NCBI RefSeq assembly: GCF_000251145.1
Contig: NZ_AIDW01000004.1
Location: 1 to 64,000 of the forward strand
Length of the DNA stretch: 64,000 nt
Direction of reading: 5' to 3'
From: Sphingomonas sp. PAMC 26621
Lineage (GTDB): Bacteria > Pseudomonadota > Alphaproteobacteria > Sphingomonadales > Sphingomonadaceae
The notes below the pieces were generated by a model. That model saw only the letters and a list, made by a program, of their open reading frames with translations, searched no databases and was not told the origin of the DNA. Positions 16,110 to 24,178 of this stretch are shown here, piece after piece; position 1 is the stretch's first letter; every line of letters begins with the position of its first letter. Made by a program: the position numbers and the translations under genes.

Positions 16110-17189
16110 TCACAACCGCCGCGTCCAGTTGACCGCCCGTCGCCAGAACAGCGAGCGACCCGATTGCGCGCGCGCCACGCGCATCTGCGCAAGCGCCATG
16201 TCCCGCGGCGCGAAAGCTAAGAACAGCAGCCAGCTCAGTCGACCGATGCCGCCCGCCCATCCGTCCGTCCGCAGCAACAGCAACCAGTTCAGCGCCGCAG
16301 CGATGGCCTTTCGCCGGCTGTCGTCCGGCAGCGGGCGATCCGTGGCGAAGCGCAACACCAGGATACGACTCTCCAACTGGTGAAAGCTCGACAACAATGG
16401 GCGGCGGACGGCAATACCCCGGTGCGCGGCAACGCGCAGGAAGGCGTCCTCAAGTGCGCTTTCGAACCTGAGCCAGCGAACGGCCGCCGCGATATCCCAG
16501 GCACCGGCCGCCGACGCCCATTGGTTGCGACCATGCACGCGGTAGGCCCCGAGCGGGACCGCCAACGACCGAACGTTGCCGAACAAGGGCGCCAATTTGT
16601 TCAGATAGCCGTCGGGCGATCGGTAGATCTTGGTGTCGTCCAGCGGCAACACCGCATCCAGATACTGCCGGCGGTACAGATTGCCGGTCGATACGGTCCA
16701 GGCATACCAGCCGGACAGCAGCGATTGGCGGCGCACTTCGGCGGGCGTGAACGCCGCACTGAAATACGGGAACGCCATCGCCTGGCTGACCCCTTGTGGA
16801 TCGATCGTTTCGAGCTGGAACTGGATCTTGACGTCGCCCGGCATCAGGTTTCGCAGCGCGGTCGAGATACAGGTCGGATGGAGCAGGTCGTCCGCGTCGA
16901 GGAACAGGACAGCGTTTCCCCGCGCGCGCGCGTAACCGGTATTCAGCGCCGCCGAATGCCCCCTGTTCGGACAGTAGAGCGCCTCGACCGCGGAACCGTA
17001 GGATTCTATGATATGGCGCGACCCGTCGCTGGATCCGTCATCGACGACGACGGTCTGGATCGCGGGATGATCCTGCGCGAGCGCGCTATCGATCGCGGTC
17101 GCAAGATACGCCGCATAATTATAGTTGATGATAACGATGGTTACGAGGTCTTGATCTTCCGGTGTCACTATAGTGTCTATAGTGGTCAT
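16110..17189 (-). CDS. Glycosyltransferase family 2 protein
   Basis: A 359-residue GT2 (GT-A fold) enzyme. It shows VTIVIINYNYAAYL at residue 15, VVVDDGSSDGSRHI near 48, the DXD-type metal site LFLDADDLLHP near 96, and a late basic segment. GT2 enzymes transfer a sugar from a nucleotide donor to a glycan or lipid at the inner membrane face. I chose ATG 17189 (MTTIDTIVTP); a GTG at 17240 is possible but adds no conserved sequence. Its 5' end and upstream spacer look less GC-rich than the flanks. Codons 2-8 form an inverted repeat (CACTATAG / CTATAGTG, 17166-17184). It may be a recent arrival next to the tRNA. Acceptor unknown. Confidence 0.88.
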   Translation of the reverse strand: MTTIDTIVTPEDQDLVTIVIINYNYAAYLATAIDSALAQDHPAIQTVVVDDGSSDGSRHIIESYGSAVEALYCPNRGHSAALNTGYARARGNAVLFLDADDLLHPTCISTALRNLMPGDVKIQFQLETIDPQGVSQAMAFPYFSAAFTPAEVRRQSLLSGWYAWTVSTGNLYRRQYLDAVLPLDDTKIYRSPDGYLNKLAPLFGNVRSLAVPLGAYRVHGRNQWASAAGAWDIAAAVRWLRFESALEDAFLRVAAHRGIAVRRPLLSSFHQLESRILVLRFATDRPLPDDSRRKAIAAALNWLLLLRTDGWAGGIGRLSWLLFLAFAPRDMALAQMRVARAQSGRSLFWRRAVNWTRRL

Positions 17190-17365
17190 CAAGAAAGTTC
17201 GCCTATGGTAGCTGCTTGTGAACAGTACGAACGGGCACACGGAATGTATCAGTAGCGCTTGCCAAAATTATAACGGCTCTGGAAAGATTGCAACTCGAAT
17301 ACTGGACCGATCCGATCCAGCTTGATCATCCGGCCGCAGCGATCGTCTTGGCGGAAAGCCGCGGC

Positions 17366-18001
17366 TTACTCCATTCCCGCGCGCATCGCCGCCGCCGCGA
17401 CGAACGGCGCGCCCGCGAGCAACAGCAGGCTGACCGCGCCGAGCAGCTTGAGCGCGCCCATTCCGCCCTCGATCGAGCCCGCGCCGAAGATCAGCAGCGG
17501 GACCGCAAGCGGCAGCATCACCAACCCGGCGACCGAGCCCGCGCCGCGCAACCCCGTCACCAGCGCGGACGTCGCGACCGCGAGTGCCGCCAGCCCCGGG
17601 GTACCGATCAGCAACCCGAGCTCGACCGCGGCGAGCGTCGCGGCGGGCAGGCCGAGCAAGCCAGCGGCAAGGACCGCGGCGAGCATCAGCGGCGGCCCGA
17701 AGCCGAGCCAGTGCGCGACGATCTTGGCCGCCGCGACCGCCGACAGGCTCACCCCGCGCACCGCAAGCTGATCGATAACGCCGCTGTCGAGGTCGGGGCC
17801 GACCAGCCGCTCGACCGGCATCAGCGCGGCGAGCAGCGCGGCGGCCCAGATGACGCCCCCTCCGATGCGCGCGAGCAGCACGGTATCTGGCCCGACCGCG
17901 AAGGGGAACAGGATCGTGACGAGCAGGAAGAAGGCGACCGCATTGACGATTCCGCCGCTTGCCCAGCCGATCCGCAGGTCGCGCGCGATCAACGTCAGCA
18001 T
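17366..18001 (-). CDS. ccmB: Heme exporter protein CcmB
   Basis: A 211-residue CcmB with six hydrophobic segments, beginning MLTLIARDLRIGW. The family block FPFAVGPDTVLLARIGGGVIW is present, as is LDSGVIDQLAVRGVSL. CcmB is the membrane part of the CcmAB(C) complex needed to release holo-CcmE during c-type cytochrome maturation in the periplasm. Its ATG overlaps the end of ccmA by seven bases (17995-18001). The other ccm genes (C, E, F, G, H) are not within reach in this window. The 176 bases between it and the GT2 gene hold no recognised feature. Confidence 0.93.
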   Translation of the reverse strand: MLTLIARDLRIGWASGGIVNAVAFFLLVTILFPFAVGPDTVLLARIGGGVIWAAALLAALMPVERLVGPDLDSGVIDQLAVRGVSLSAVAAAKIVAHWLGFGPPLMLAAVLAAGLLGLPAATLAAVELGLLIGTPGLAALAVATSALVTGLRGAGSVAGLVMLPLAVPLLIFGAGSIEGGMGALKLLGAVSLLLLAGAPFVAAAAMRAGME

Positions 18002-18591
18002 GACAGGTCTATCGGCTGCGCGGCGGGGAGTGCGAGCGGCTGGTGAGTCGCGACCAGCGCGATCCCGCCCGCCGCGCGATGCCGCGCGACCAGCCGTTCG
18101 AGCATCGTGACGCTGGCGACGTCCAGCCCATTGGCGGGTTCGTCGAGCAGCCACAGCGTCGCGCCGCTGGCGACGACGCGCGCCAGCGCGGCGCGGCGGC
18201 GCTGACCGGTCGAGAGCAGCCGGACCGGGACTTCGGCGATCGCTGCGAGATCGACGTCCGCCAGCGCGCGCAGCGCCCGGTCGCGCGCCGCGGCGGTGTC
18301 GGGATCGAGCGAGGCCCAGAAGGCGAGCGCATCGATCAGCCGCCGCGCGGGGTCGAGCGCATGCGCCTCCGCGAGCAACGCGCGCGTCGCGGGATGCGTC
18401 ACGGTTCCGGCGGCCGGGCGGAGCAACCCCGCCGCGATCCGGAGCAAGCTCGACTTGCCGACCCCGTTCGGCCCCGACACGAGCCCAGCGTCGCCAGGCG
18501 CAAGCGCGAAGGACAGCGCCTCGAACAGCCGCCGCCCGCCGCGCACGCAGCTGACCCCCGAAAAGGCGAAGGCGGCGGGGTGGTCGCTCAC
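17995..18591 (-). CDS. ccmA: Heme ABC exporter ATP-binding protein CcmA
   Basis: A 198-residue ABC ATPase. Walker A is GPNGVGKSS near residue 37, the signature is LSTGQRRRAALARV, and Walker B is LWLLDEPANGLD followed by a switch histidine in VATHQPL. Size and the immediate ccmB partner identify it as CcmA, which hydrolyses ATP to free heme-loaded CcmE from CcmC. I chose GTG 18591 because it overlaps the stop of the preceding metallopeptidase gene (GTGA, 18588-18591); the longer frame upstream is inside that gene. Confidence 0.93.
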   Translation of the reverse strand: MSDHPAAFAFSGVSCVRGGRRLFEALSFALAPGDAGLVSGPNGVGKSSLLRIAAGLLRPAAGTVTHPATRALLAEAHALDPARRLIDALAFWASLDPDTAAARDRALRALADVDLAAIAEVPVRLLSTGQRRRAALARVVASGATLWLLDEPANGLDVASVTMLERLVARHRAAGGIALVATHQPLALPAAQPIDLSC

Positions 18592-18995
18592 CGGTCCGAC
18601 GCCGCCGCTTCCAGCGCGTGCATGTCGGCATCCGAAAGCCCGAAATGATGCCCGATCTCGTGGATCGTGACATGCGCGACCAGCGCGGTCAGCCCGACGC
18701 CGGTCGCGATCCATTCGTCGAGGATCGCGCGGCGGTAGAGGTGGATCCGGTCGGGCAGCGTCCCTGAATCCATCGACGATTTCTCGCCCACCGGGCGGCC
18801 GTGATAGACCCCCGACAGGTCGAACGGATCCTCGATCCCGAGCGCATCGAGCGTCTCGTCGTCGGCGAACTCCTCGACGATCAGCACGACGTCGCCGAGA
18901 TGCGCGCGGAATTCGGGCGGGAGCCCGGCGATCGTCGCCCGCGCGATCGATTCGATCGTGTCGGCATCGGGCGGGAGTTGATCGGTCTGCGCCAT
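18588..18995 (-). CDS. Small zinc metallopeptidase-like protein (zincin, DUF1025 type)
   Basis: A 135-residue protein with the zincin motif HEIGHHFGLSD near residue 112, where HExxH plus the following H/D ligate zinc. The segment IHLYRRAILDEW precedes it, as in the family of short bacterial zincins once called DUF1025. It has no signal peptide, so it is cytosolic. The natural substrate is unknown. It is the first gene of a unit running into ccmA and ccmB, with a four-base stop/start overlap to ccmA, so it is co-expressed with heme export; whether it acts in cytochrome maturation is only a guess. Confidence 0.85.
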   Translation of the reverse strand: MAQTDQLPPDADTIESIARATIAGLPPEFRAHLGDVVLIVEEFADDETLDALGIEDPFDLSGVYHGRPVGEKSSMDSGTLPDRIHLYRRAILDEWIATGVGLTALVAHVTIHEIGHHFGLSDADMHALEAAASDR

Positions 18996-19046
18996 GCGCT
19001 AAGTCTTACGGCGATGGCGCGCCTTGCGCCAGCGGGAGAGCATTAG

Positions 19047-19340
19047 GTGACGGTGGAGCCGCTGAACGACGAAGACCGGGCCGCCGCGCTCGATGCGCTC
19101 GACGAATGGGATTATGACGAATCGCGCGATGCGATCACGCGGCGCTTCACCTTCGCCGATTTCAGCGAGGCGTTCGCGTTCATGACGCGTGTCGCGTTCC
19201 TTGCGGAAAAGGCGGATCATCATCCCGAATGGTCGAACGTTTGGAATCGCGTCGACATCGCGCTGACCACGCACGACGCGGGCGGGCTGTCGCACAAGGA
19301 CGTCGCGATGGCGGAGGCGATCGAGGCGCTGATGGTGTAA
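19047..19340 (+). CDS. 4a-hydroxytetrahydrobiopterin dehydratase (pterin carbinolamine dehydratase)
   Basis: A 97-residue pterin-4a-carbinolamine dehydratase. The active-site block is [19 protein letters not shown] (near residue 55), with the two histidines and the tryptophan of the family, followed by [17 protein letters not shown]. It dehydrates 4a-hydroxytetrahydrobiopterin made by phenylalanine hydroxylase, or serves molybdopterin metabolism in some bacteria. GTG 19047 follows GGGAG nine bases upstream. No phenylalanine hydroxylase gene is in the window. The gene stands alone between two minus-strand units. Confidence 0.92.
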   Translation: MTVEPLNDEDRAAALDALDEWDYDESRDAITRRFTFADFSEAFAFMTRVAFLAEKADHHPEWSNVWNRVDIALTTHDAGGLSHKDVAMAEAIEALMV

Positions 19341-19351
19341 GGGCGCGCGCG

Positions 19352-20716
19352 CTACACTCGCGACAGCCCCAGCCACTTCCTCGGACTGCGGAGGTTGCGC
19401 AGCACCAGCCGTTCGACCGCGAGCACCAGCAGAAGGGTCGCGCCGAACAGCGGCATGGACAGGCCGAGCGCGACGATGCCGCCGATCAGCACCGGTCCAT
19501 AACGCGGGCGCTTGAGCGGGATCGGCGCGCCGAGCAACCCGACCGGGCGCCGGCGCCACCACAGCACCGCGCCCGACCCGGCGAGCAGCGCGAGCAGCAG
19601 CGCGGTCAGCGTCCCCGCGATCTGGTTGGCGAGCCCGAACAGCGCGCCCTCGTGCGCCGCGATGCCATAACCGATCAGCCGGTCGATCCAGTGGCGCTCG
19701 GCAAAGTCGCTGCGGTGGAGGATCTGCCCGGTCGCCCCGTCGATCGTCGCCTCGGCGCGCAAGGGGCGGTCGGCGGCGTCGGACGAGACCTTCCACGGCG
19801 CGCCGGGCGTCTTGGGGGGCGCTACCAGCACCGGCGGCGCGAGCGCGAGCGGCCGCGCCGCGAGCACGACCCGGGAAAGGTCGCCCCCGGGGGGCGCGGC
19901 GGGGCTTCGTTGCGCCATCATCCCGGCCATCCCGGCCATCCCCATATGGTCCGCATGCAGGTCGGCGGCGGGATCGGGCTTGGGGGGCTTGCCCCCGATC
20001 GTCCAGTCGACCGGCCCGTTGCTCGTCCCCGTCAGCGCGCGGATCTCGACCAGATAGCTGCCCCAAACGTTCGCCCAGGGCAGTCCTGTCACGATCAGCC
20101 CGATCGCGAACAGCGATACCCAGATCCCGGCCGTCGCATGAAGATCGCGCCAGAACAGCCGCTTGCCGCCGCGAAGGCGCGGATACAGCACCCCGCCGAG
20201 CCCCCGCCGCGCGCGTGGCCACCACAGGTACAGCCCGGTCAGCAGCATCGTCACCGCCCAGCACGCGGCGATCTCGACGATACTGCTCCCGATCGTCCCC
20301 GCGAGCAGTTCGCCGTGGAGTCGGGAGAGCAACGGGAACAGCCGGGTCGCCTCGGGGGCGACGTGCAACACCGCCAGTGTCGCGGGGTCGACATAGACGC
20401 GCGTGTCCACGCCACCGCTGGTGACGATGACGCGCACGGCGTGGCCCGGCGCATCGGGCTGCACGTAGCTCCGCAGGCTAGCCCCCGGCACCGCGCGAAG
20501 CGCCGCATCGACCTGCGCATCGGGCGATCGCGCGGGCGCGCTGGTCGCGAGGTGGTCGAACCGCTGGTCGAGCCAGGCTTCCACCTGCGGCCGCCACAGG
20601 TACAGCGACCCGGTCAGCGCGAGCCACAGGACGAACGGGATGCACAGCAGGCCGGCATAAAAATGCCAGCGCCACACCGTATTGTACCAACGGGTCCCCG
20701 GCGCCTGGACGCTCAT
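19352..20716 (-). CDS. PepSY-domain inner-membrane protein (PiuB/YdbC-like)
   Basis: A 454-residue protein of the PepSY-associated TM family. An N-terminal helix (WRWHFYAGLLCIPFVLWLAL), two PepSY-like periplasmic regions, a double-helix core (IAACWAVTMLLTGLYLWWPR) and C-terminal helices are visible. A middle loop holds an H/M-rich stretch, ADLHADHMGMAGMAGMMA, typical of copper or other metal binding. Such proteins are found beside TonB receptors for siderophores or copper and may reduce or move metal. ATG 20716 is the family start. It lies downstream of a DUF2946 gene on the same strand, which strengthens a copper link. Confidence 0.87.
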   Translation of the reverse strand: MSVQAPGTRWYNTVWRWHFYAGLLCIPFVLWLALTGSLYLWRPQVEAWLDQRFDHLATSAPARSPDAQVDAALRAVPGASLRSYVQPDAPGHAVRVIVTSGGVDTRVYVDPATLAVLHVAPEATRLFPLLSRLHGELLAGTIGSSIVEIAACWAVTMLLTGLYLWWPRARRGLGGVLYPRLRGGKRLFWRDLHATAGIWVSLFAIGLIVTGLPWANVWGSYLVEIRALTGTSNGPVDWTIGGKPPKPDPAADLHADHMGMAGMAGMMAQRSPAAPPGGDLSRVVLAARPLALAPPVLVAPPKTPGAPWKVSSDAADRPLRAEATIDGATGQILHRSDFAERHWIDRLIGYGIAAHEGALFGLANQIAGTLTALLLALLAGSGAVLWWRRRPVGLLGAPIPLKRPRYGPVLIGGIVALGLSMPLFGATLLLVLAVERLVLRNLRSPRKWLGLSRV

Positions 20717-20826
20717 GGTCTTCTCGCAGGGGCCGACGCCCGCGATCGGGGGACGGCAATCGGCACGGGGCCGGCCGGCGCGGCGAGCGTCACGGCCGCA
20801 CCGCGAGAGCGGGTACGTTCTGTCAT
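20713..20826 (-). CDS. Small hypothetical ORF between DUF2946 and PepSY genes
   Basis: A 37-codon frame starting ATG 20826 (MTERTRSRG...) with CAGGAA about seven bases upstream. Its stop overlaps the ATG of the PepSY gene (ATGA, 20713-20716), as in a leader or coupling peptide. The product is basic and Ala/Pro-rich with a short hydrophobic middle and no recognisable domain. It may be only a translational coupler or chance. Confidence 0.3.
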   Translation of the reverse strand: MTERTRSRGAAVTLAAPAGPVPIAVPRSRASAPARRP

Positions 20827-20904
20827 GGGAAATTCCTGTCCGATGCGCGCAAGCGGCGCGCGATCGATCCTCTGGGGCGGGTGGCGGACCCTCCCCGGCA
20901 AGGC

Positions 20905-21330
20905 TCAAGCGACCGCGGGCGGGCCGCGCAACGGCGGGCGCAGGAACGCGCGGCGCGCGATCGGCGCGTTCGGAGCGAACAGGCGCGCGGCCGCGAGCGT
21001 CGCGGCGACCGCGATCGCCAGCAGGACGAGGTCGATCCCGCCGAAGCTCGGCGCGGTCAGCCCCGCGAAGGCACAGGGGACATCGGGTTTTGCCGGGGCC
21101 TGGTCATGCCCCTTGCGATGCGGCGACAGCGCAGGGTCCGCCATTCCAGGCATGACGCCCGCGCGCTCGGGCGCCGTCGCCATTCCCGGGCACAGCACCA
21201 CCGCGATCCCACTCGCGGTCCGCTCCGGCATGAAACCCGCGGGCACGATCGCCTTCATCAGCACCGCCGCCGCAATCACCATCCAGGTGGCAAGCGCGTT
21301 GCGTCGCAAGAGGATACGGAGCGGACCCAT
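20905..21330 (-). CDS. DUF2946 family membrane protein
   Basis: A 141-residue protein with an N-terminal membrane segment (WMVIAAAVLMKAIVPAGFMP), a loop with CPGM, PGMAD and a His/Lys stretch (SPHRKGHDQAP), and a second hydrophobic segment near residue 110. This is the DUF2946 layout, a family often found beside copper-responsive TonB receptors and PepSY proteins. I chose ATG 21330 (MGPLRILLRRNAL). It likely heads a unit with the PepSY gene. A role in copper handling is inference from Met/His/Cys content and neighbours. Confidence 0.75.
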   Translation of the reverse strand: MGPLRILLRRNALATWMVIAAAVLMKAIVPAGFMPERTASGIAVVLCPGMATAPERAGVMPGMADPALSPHRKGHDQAPAKPDVPCAFAGLTAPSFGGIDLVLLAIAVAATLAAARLFAPNAPIARRAFLRPPLRGPPAVA

Positions 21331-21428
21331 CGCGTTTGCGCTAGCCTGCGAAGGACTCGCTGTCACTTGGACAAACCGCCCGACCACCGGGCGTGCCACC
21401 GAATGCAGGTTGGTGCGTTGGGGGTGCC

Positions 21429-21902
21429 ATGACCGATTTCGCTCTCCCGCTCGATGGCGGCTGCTTTTGCGGCACGATCCGGTACCGGATCGACCAGCCG
21501 CCCTTGTTCACCATGGCGTGCCACTGCACCGACTGCCAGCAGATGACCGCGTCGGCGTTCTCGCTCGGGCTTGCGGTCGCGAAGGACGGGTTCACCGTTA
21601 CGTCCGACACGCCCCCGCTCGCACTCGACAAGCAGGCGGAATCGGGGGCGACCTCGACCCGCTACGTCTGCCCCGAGTGCGCGGGCTGGACGCATACGAC
21701 GACGACCGGATCACCCGACAGCGTGATCGTCCGCCCGTCGTCGCTGGACGATCCCACCTGGGTCCGCCCGATCGCGGAAATCTTCACGCGGTCGGCACTC
21801 CCCTGGGCGCGGCTGTCGACGGCGTTCAGCTACGAGACCGAGTTCGAGGATCCATCGCCGATCGTCGCGGCGTTCAAGACGAGCGACATCCGGCCGGCAT
21901 GA
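21429..21902 (+). CDS. GFA family protein (Mss4-like zinc fold)
   Basis: A 157-residue protein with the cysteine pattern of the glutathione-dependent formaldehyde-activating (GFA) family: GGCFCGTIRYRI at residue 12, CHCTDCQQMTASAF at 35 and CPECAG near 88. These bind zinc in an Mss4-like fold. Most members have no proven reaction, and the name should be read as a family label. ATG 21429 (MTDFALPLDGGC) is the usual start. It is a stand-alone gene, divergent from DUF2946, followed by a dispersed repeat. Confidence 0.88.
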   Translation: MTDFALPLDGGCFCGTIRYRIDQPPLFTMACHCTDCQQMTASAFSLGLAVAKDGFTVTSDTPPLALDKQAESGATSTRYVCPECAGWTHTTTTGSPDSVIVRPSSLDDPTWVRPIAEIFTRSALPWARLSTAFSYETEFEDPSPIVAAFKTSDIRPA

Positions 21903-21928
21903 TCACAGCTAGTTCTTTGAATTACCGG

Positions 21929-22020
21929 CGTCGCCCTGAACGTGTTTCAGGGTCCACCGTGCCGCAACCCCGGTCGATGGTCGTTGCACGGTGGATGCTG
22001 AAACACGTTCAGCATGACGG
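21929..22020. repeat. Dispersed palindromic repeat, family A (copy 2)
   Basis: Left part CCTGAACGTGTTTCAGGGTC and CACCGTGC; right part GCACGGTGGATGCTGAAACA and CGTTCAGCATGACGG. Each half is itself a hairpin and the two halves pair with each other. It lies between the ends of two convergent genes (GFA and the GntR regulator). Confidence 0.85.
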
Positions 22021-22067
22021 CGGGATGGGGCGGAGCAGAACGGACAATTAAACGCCCGCCGTTTCCA

Positions 22068-22841
22068 TCACGCGATCCCACTGTACCGCTGCCGCGTCGC
22101 GGCGACCGTCGCGCGGGCCTGTTCGATCGCCTGTTCGACCGCCTCGCTCTCGGTCGCCTGCAACAGCGAATCGATCACGCGGCGCAGATGGTCGCGCATT
22201 GCGTTGCGCGCGGCGTGCGGGTTGCGCTGGCGTAAAGCGGCGAGGATCGCATTGTGCTCGCCCGCGCGCGGCTTGATCCCGGCACGGCGGACCTTGTCCG
22301 ACAGCAACCGATATTGCGGCGAACGGTCGCGCGCGGCCCAAAGCGAATCGACCGCTGCGACGAGCGCGCTGTTCTGCGTCGCCTCGGCGATACCGAGATG
22401 GAAGCGCCGGTCGATCTCCTCCGACCGCTCGACGTCGCGCTCGTTCTCGAGCTCCATCGCGTCGATCATCGCGGCGAGCGCGCTGACCCCGGCATCGTCG
22501 ATCAGCGTCGCGGCAAGCGCGCAGGTCTCGCCCTCGATCAGCGCGCGTGCCTCGAGGATCTCGAACGGACCGAACCCGCTAGTGTCCGCCTGCGCGCGCG
22601 ATGGCGTGAGCGCGGCGACATAGACGCCGGAGCCGGTGCGCACCTCGACCAGTCCGTCGAGCTCGAGCGCGAGGATCGCCTCGCGCACGGTCGGCCGCGA
22701 CACGCCGGTGGAGGCGGCGATGTCGCGTTCCGACGGCAGCCGCCCGCCCAGCGGATACACGCCTTCGGCGATACGCGCGGCAAGCGTTCGCGCGACTTGT
22801 GCGTACAGGCGATTGCCCTCTTCGCGTGGCTGAACCGCCAT
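22068..22841 (-). CDS. GntR-family (FCD domain) transcriptional regulator
   Basis: A 257-residue FadR-subfamily GntR regulator. The winged helix is at residues 10-75 (LPSERDIAASTGVSRPTVRE, then GLVEVRTGSGVYV). The C-terminal FCD domain carries the usual metal ligands: RFHLGIAEAT, GEHNAILAAL and MRDHLRRVI. Regulators of this type sense hexuronates, aldonates or related acids. I chose ATG 22841 (MAVQPREEGN). It diverges from manD, and an inverted repeat of FCD-GntR operator type lies between the two starts, so it very likely represses the manD unit and itself. Confidence 0.92.
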   Translation of the reverse strand: MAVQPREEGNRLYAQVARTLAARIAEGVYPLGGRLPSERDIAASTGVSRPTVREAILALELDGLVEVRTGSGVYVAALTPSRAQADTSGFGPFEILEARALIEGETCALAATLIDDAGVSALAAMIDAMELENERDVERSEEIDRRFHLGIAEATQNSALVAAVDSLWAARDRSPQYRLLSDKVRRAGIKPRAGEHNAILAALRQRNPHAARNAMRDHLRRVIDSLLQATESEAVEQAIEQARATVAATRQRYSGIA

Positions 22842-22858
22842 GCGACAACTCCTCAAAA

Positions 22859-22873
22859 ATTGGTCAGGCCAAT
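22859..22873. promoter_or_regulatory. GntR-type operator between the regulator gene and manD
   Basis: ATTGGTCAGGCCAAT is an inverted repeat (ATTGG / CCAAT around TCAGG) that closely matches the TTGGTCxGACCAA sites of FCD-type GntR repressors of hexuronate genes. It is 18 bases upstream of the regulator's ATG and 60 upstream of manD. Confidence 0.75.
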
Positions 22874-22932
22874 ATAGACACGCCGGATCGGCTCTGCTAG
22901 CGTAACCCCAACGACGGAGAGGACAAGTCGAG

Positions 22933-24141
22933 ATGCGCATTCGCGAAGCCCGCGTGATCGTGACCAGCCCGGGTCGCAATTTCGTGACCCTGAAGATCGT
23001 GACCGACGAGGGCGTCTACGGAATCGGCGACGCGACCCTCAACGGGCGCGAGAAGGCGGTGGTCAGCTATCTGGAAGATCACGTCTGCCCGTTGCTGATC
23101 GGTCGCGATGCGCGCCGGATCGAGGACATCTGGCAATTGCTGTACCGGGGTGCCTATTGGCGGCGCGGCCCGGTGACGATGCGCGCGATCGCCGCGGTCG
23201 ACGTCGCCTTGTGGGACATCAAGGGCAAGGCGCTCGGCGCGCCGGTCTACGACCTGCTCGGCGGCAAGAGCCGGGATGGCGTGATGGTCTATGGTCATGC
23301 CAATGGCGCGGACATCGCGCACACCAGCGACGAGGTCGCGCGCTATATCGACCTCGGCTATCACGCGATCCGCGCGCAGAGCGGCGTCCCCGGGCTCGAC
23401 AAGCCGTACGGCGTGTCGACCGACAAGCTGTTCTACGAACCCGCCGATGCCGCGCTCGCGAGCGAGACGATCTGGTCGACACCCGAATATCTGCGCCACA
23501 CGCCGAAACTGTTCGATGCGCTGCGCTCCAAGTTCGGCGACACCCCGCTGCTGCTCCACGACGCGCACCACCGGCTGACCCCGCAGGAAGCCGCCAAGCT
23601 CGCCAAGTCGCTCGAACCCTATGACCTGTTCTGGCTCGAGGATGCGACCCCGGCCGAAAACCAGGAAGCGTTCAAGCTGATCCGCCAGCACAGCACCACG
23701 CCGCTCGCGGTCGGCGAGGTGTTCAACACCTTGTGGGACTGCAAGGACCTGATCCAGAACCAGTTGATCGATTACATCCGCGCGACGATCGTGGGGGCGG
23801 GCGGGATCACGCATCTGCGCCGGATCGCCGATTTCGCGGCGATCTGGCAGGTCCGCACCGGCTGCCACGGCGCGACCGACCTGTCGCCGGTGACGATGGG
23901 CGCGTCGCTGCATTTCCAGAGCTGGGTCCCCAATTTCGGGATCCAGGAATATATGCGGCACACCCCCGAGACCGACGCGGTCTTCCCGCATGCCTATACG
24001 TTCGAGGCGGGGATGCTCCATCCGGGCGACGCGCCGGGCCACGGCGTCGATATCGACGAGACCGAGGCCGCGAAATATCCGTACGATCCGCGCCAGTTGC
24101 CGATCGCGCGGCTGCGCGACGGCACGATGTGGAACTGGTGA
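22933..24141 (+). CDS. manD: D-mannonate dehydratase (ManD, enolase superfamily)
   Basis: A 402-residue enolase-superfamily enzyme, the same length as the studied Novosphingobium aromaticivorans ManD. It dehydrates D-mannonate to 2-keto-3-deoxy-D-gluconate. Seen: R147 and Y159 (the mannonate-specific Arg/Tyr pair, in HAIRAQS and DKPYG), metal ligands D210, E236 and E262, plus H212 and H312 ([28 protein letters not shown]). WDIKGKALG in the N-terminal half is typical. ATG 22933 is preceded by GGAGAGG. It heads an operon with an MFS symporter and a GH31 glycosidase, under an FCD-GntR regulator. Downstream KDG kinase and aldolase are not in the window. Confidence 0.95.
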   Translation: MRIREARVIVTSPGRNFVTLKIVTDEGVYGIGDATLNGREKAVVSYLEDHVCPLLIGRDARRIEDIWQLLYRGAYWRRGPVTMRAIAAVDVALWDIKGKALGAPVYDLLGGKSRDGVMVYGHANGADIAHTSDEVARYIDLGYHAIRAQSGVPGLDKPYGVSTDKLFYEPADAALASETIWSTPEYLRHTPKLFDALRSKFGDTPLLLHDAHHRLTPQEAAKLAKSLEPYDLFWLEDATPAENQEAFKLIRQHSTTPLAVGEVFNTLWDCKDLIQNQLIDYIRATIVGAGGITHLRRIADFAAIWQVRTGCHGATDLSPVTMGASLHFQSWVPNFGIQEYMRHTPETDAVFPHAYTFEAGMLHPGDAPGHGVDIDETEAAKYPYDPRQLPIARLRDGTMWNW

Positions 24142-24178
24142 GCGCCCCCTCCGCCATCGGCGGTCGGCGGAGCGGCGG

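Noticed and set aside
17166..17184. Operator at the start of the GT2 gene (CACTATAG / CTATAGTG)
   Set aside because: It lies inside codons 2-8 of the gene, so coding constraint or chance explains it; no regulator is linked.
19229..22051. A 940-codon plus-strand frame
   Set aside because: It is antisense to the PepSY and DUF2946 genes and has an Arg/Gly/Pro-rich composition typical of shadow frames in high-GC DNA.
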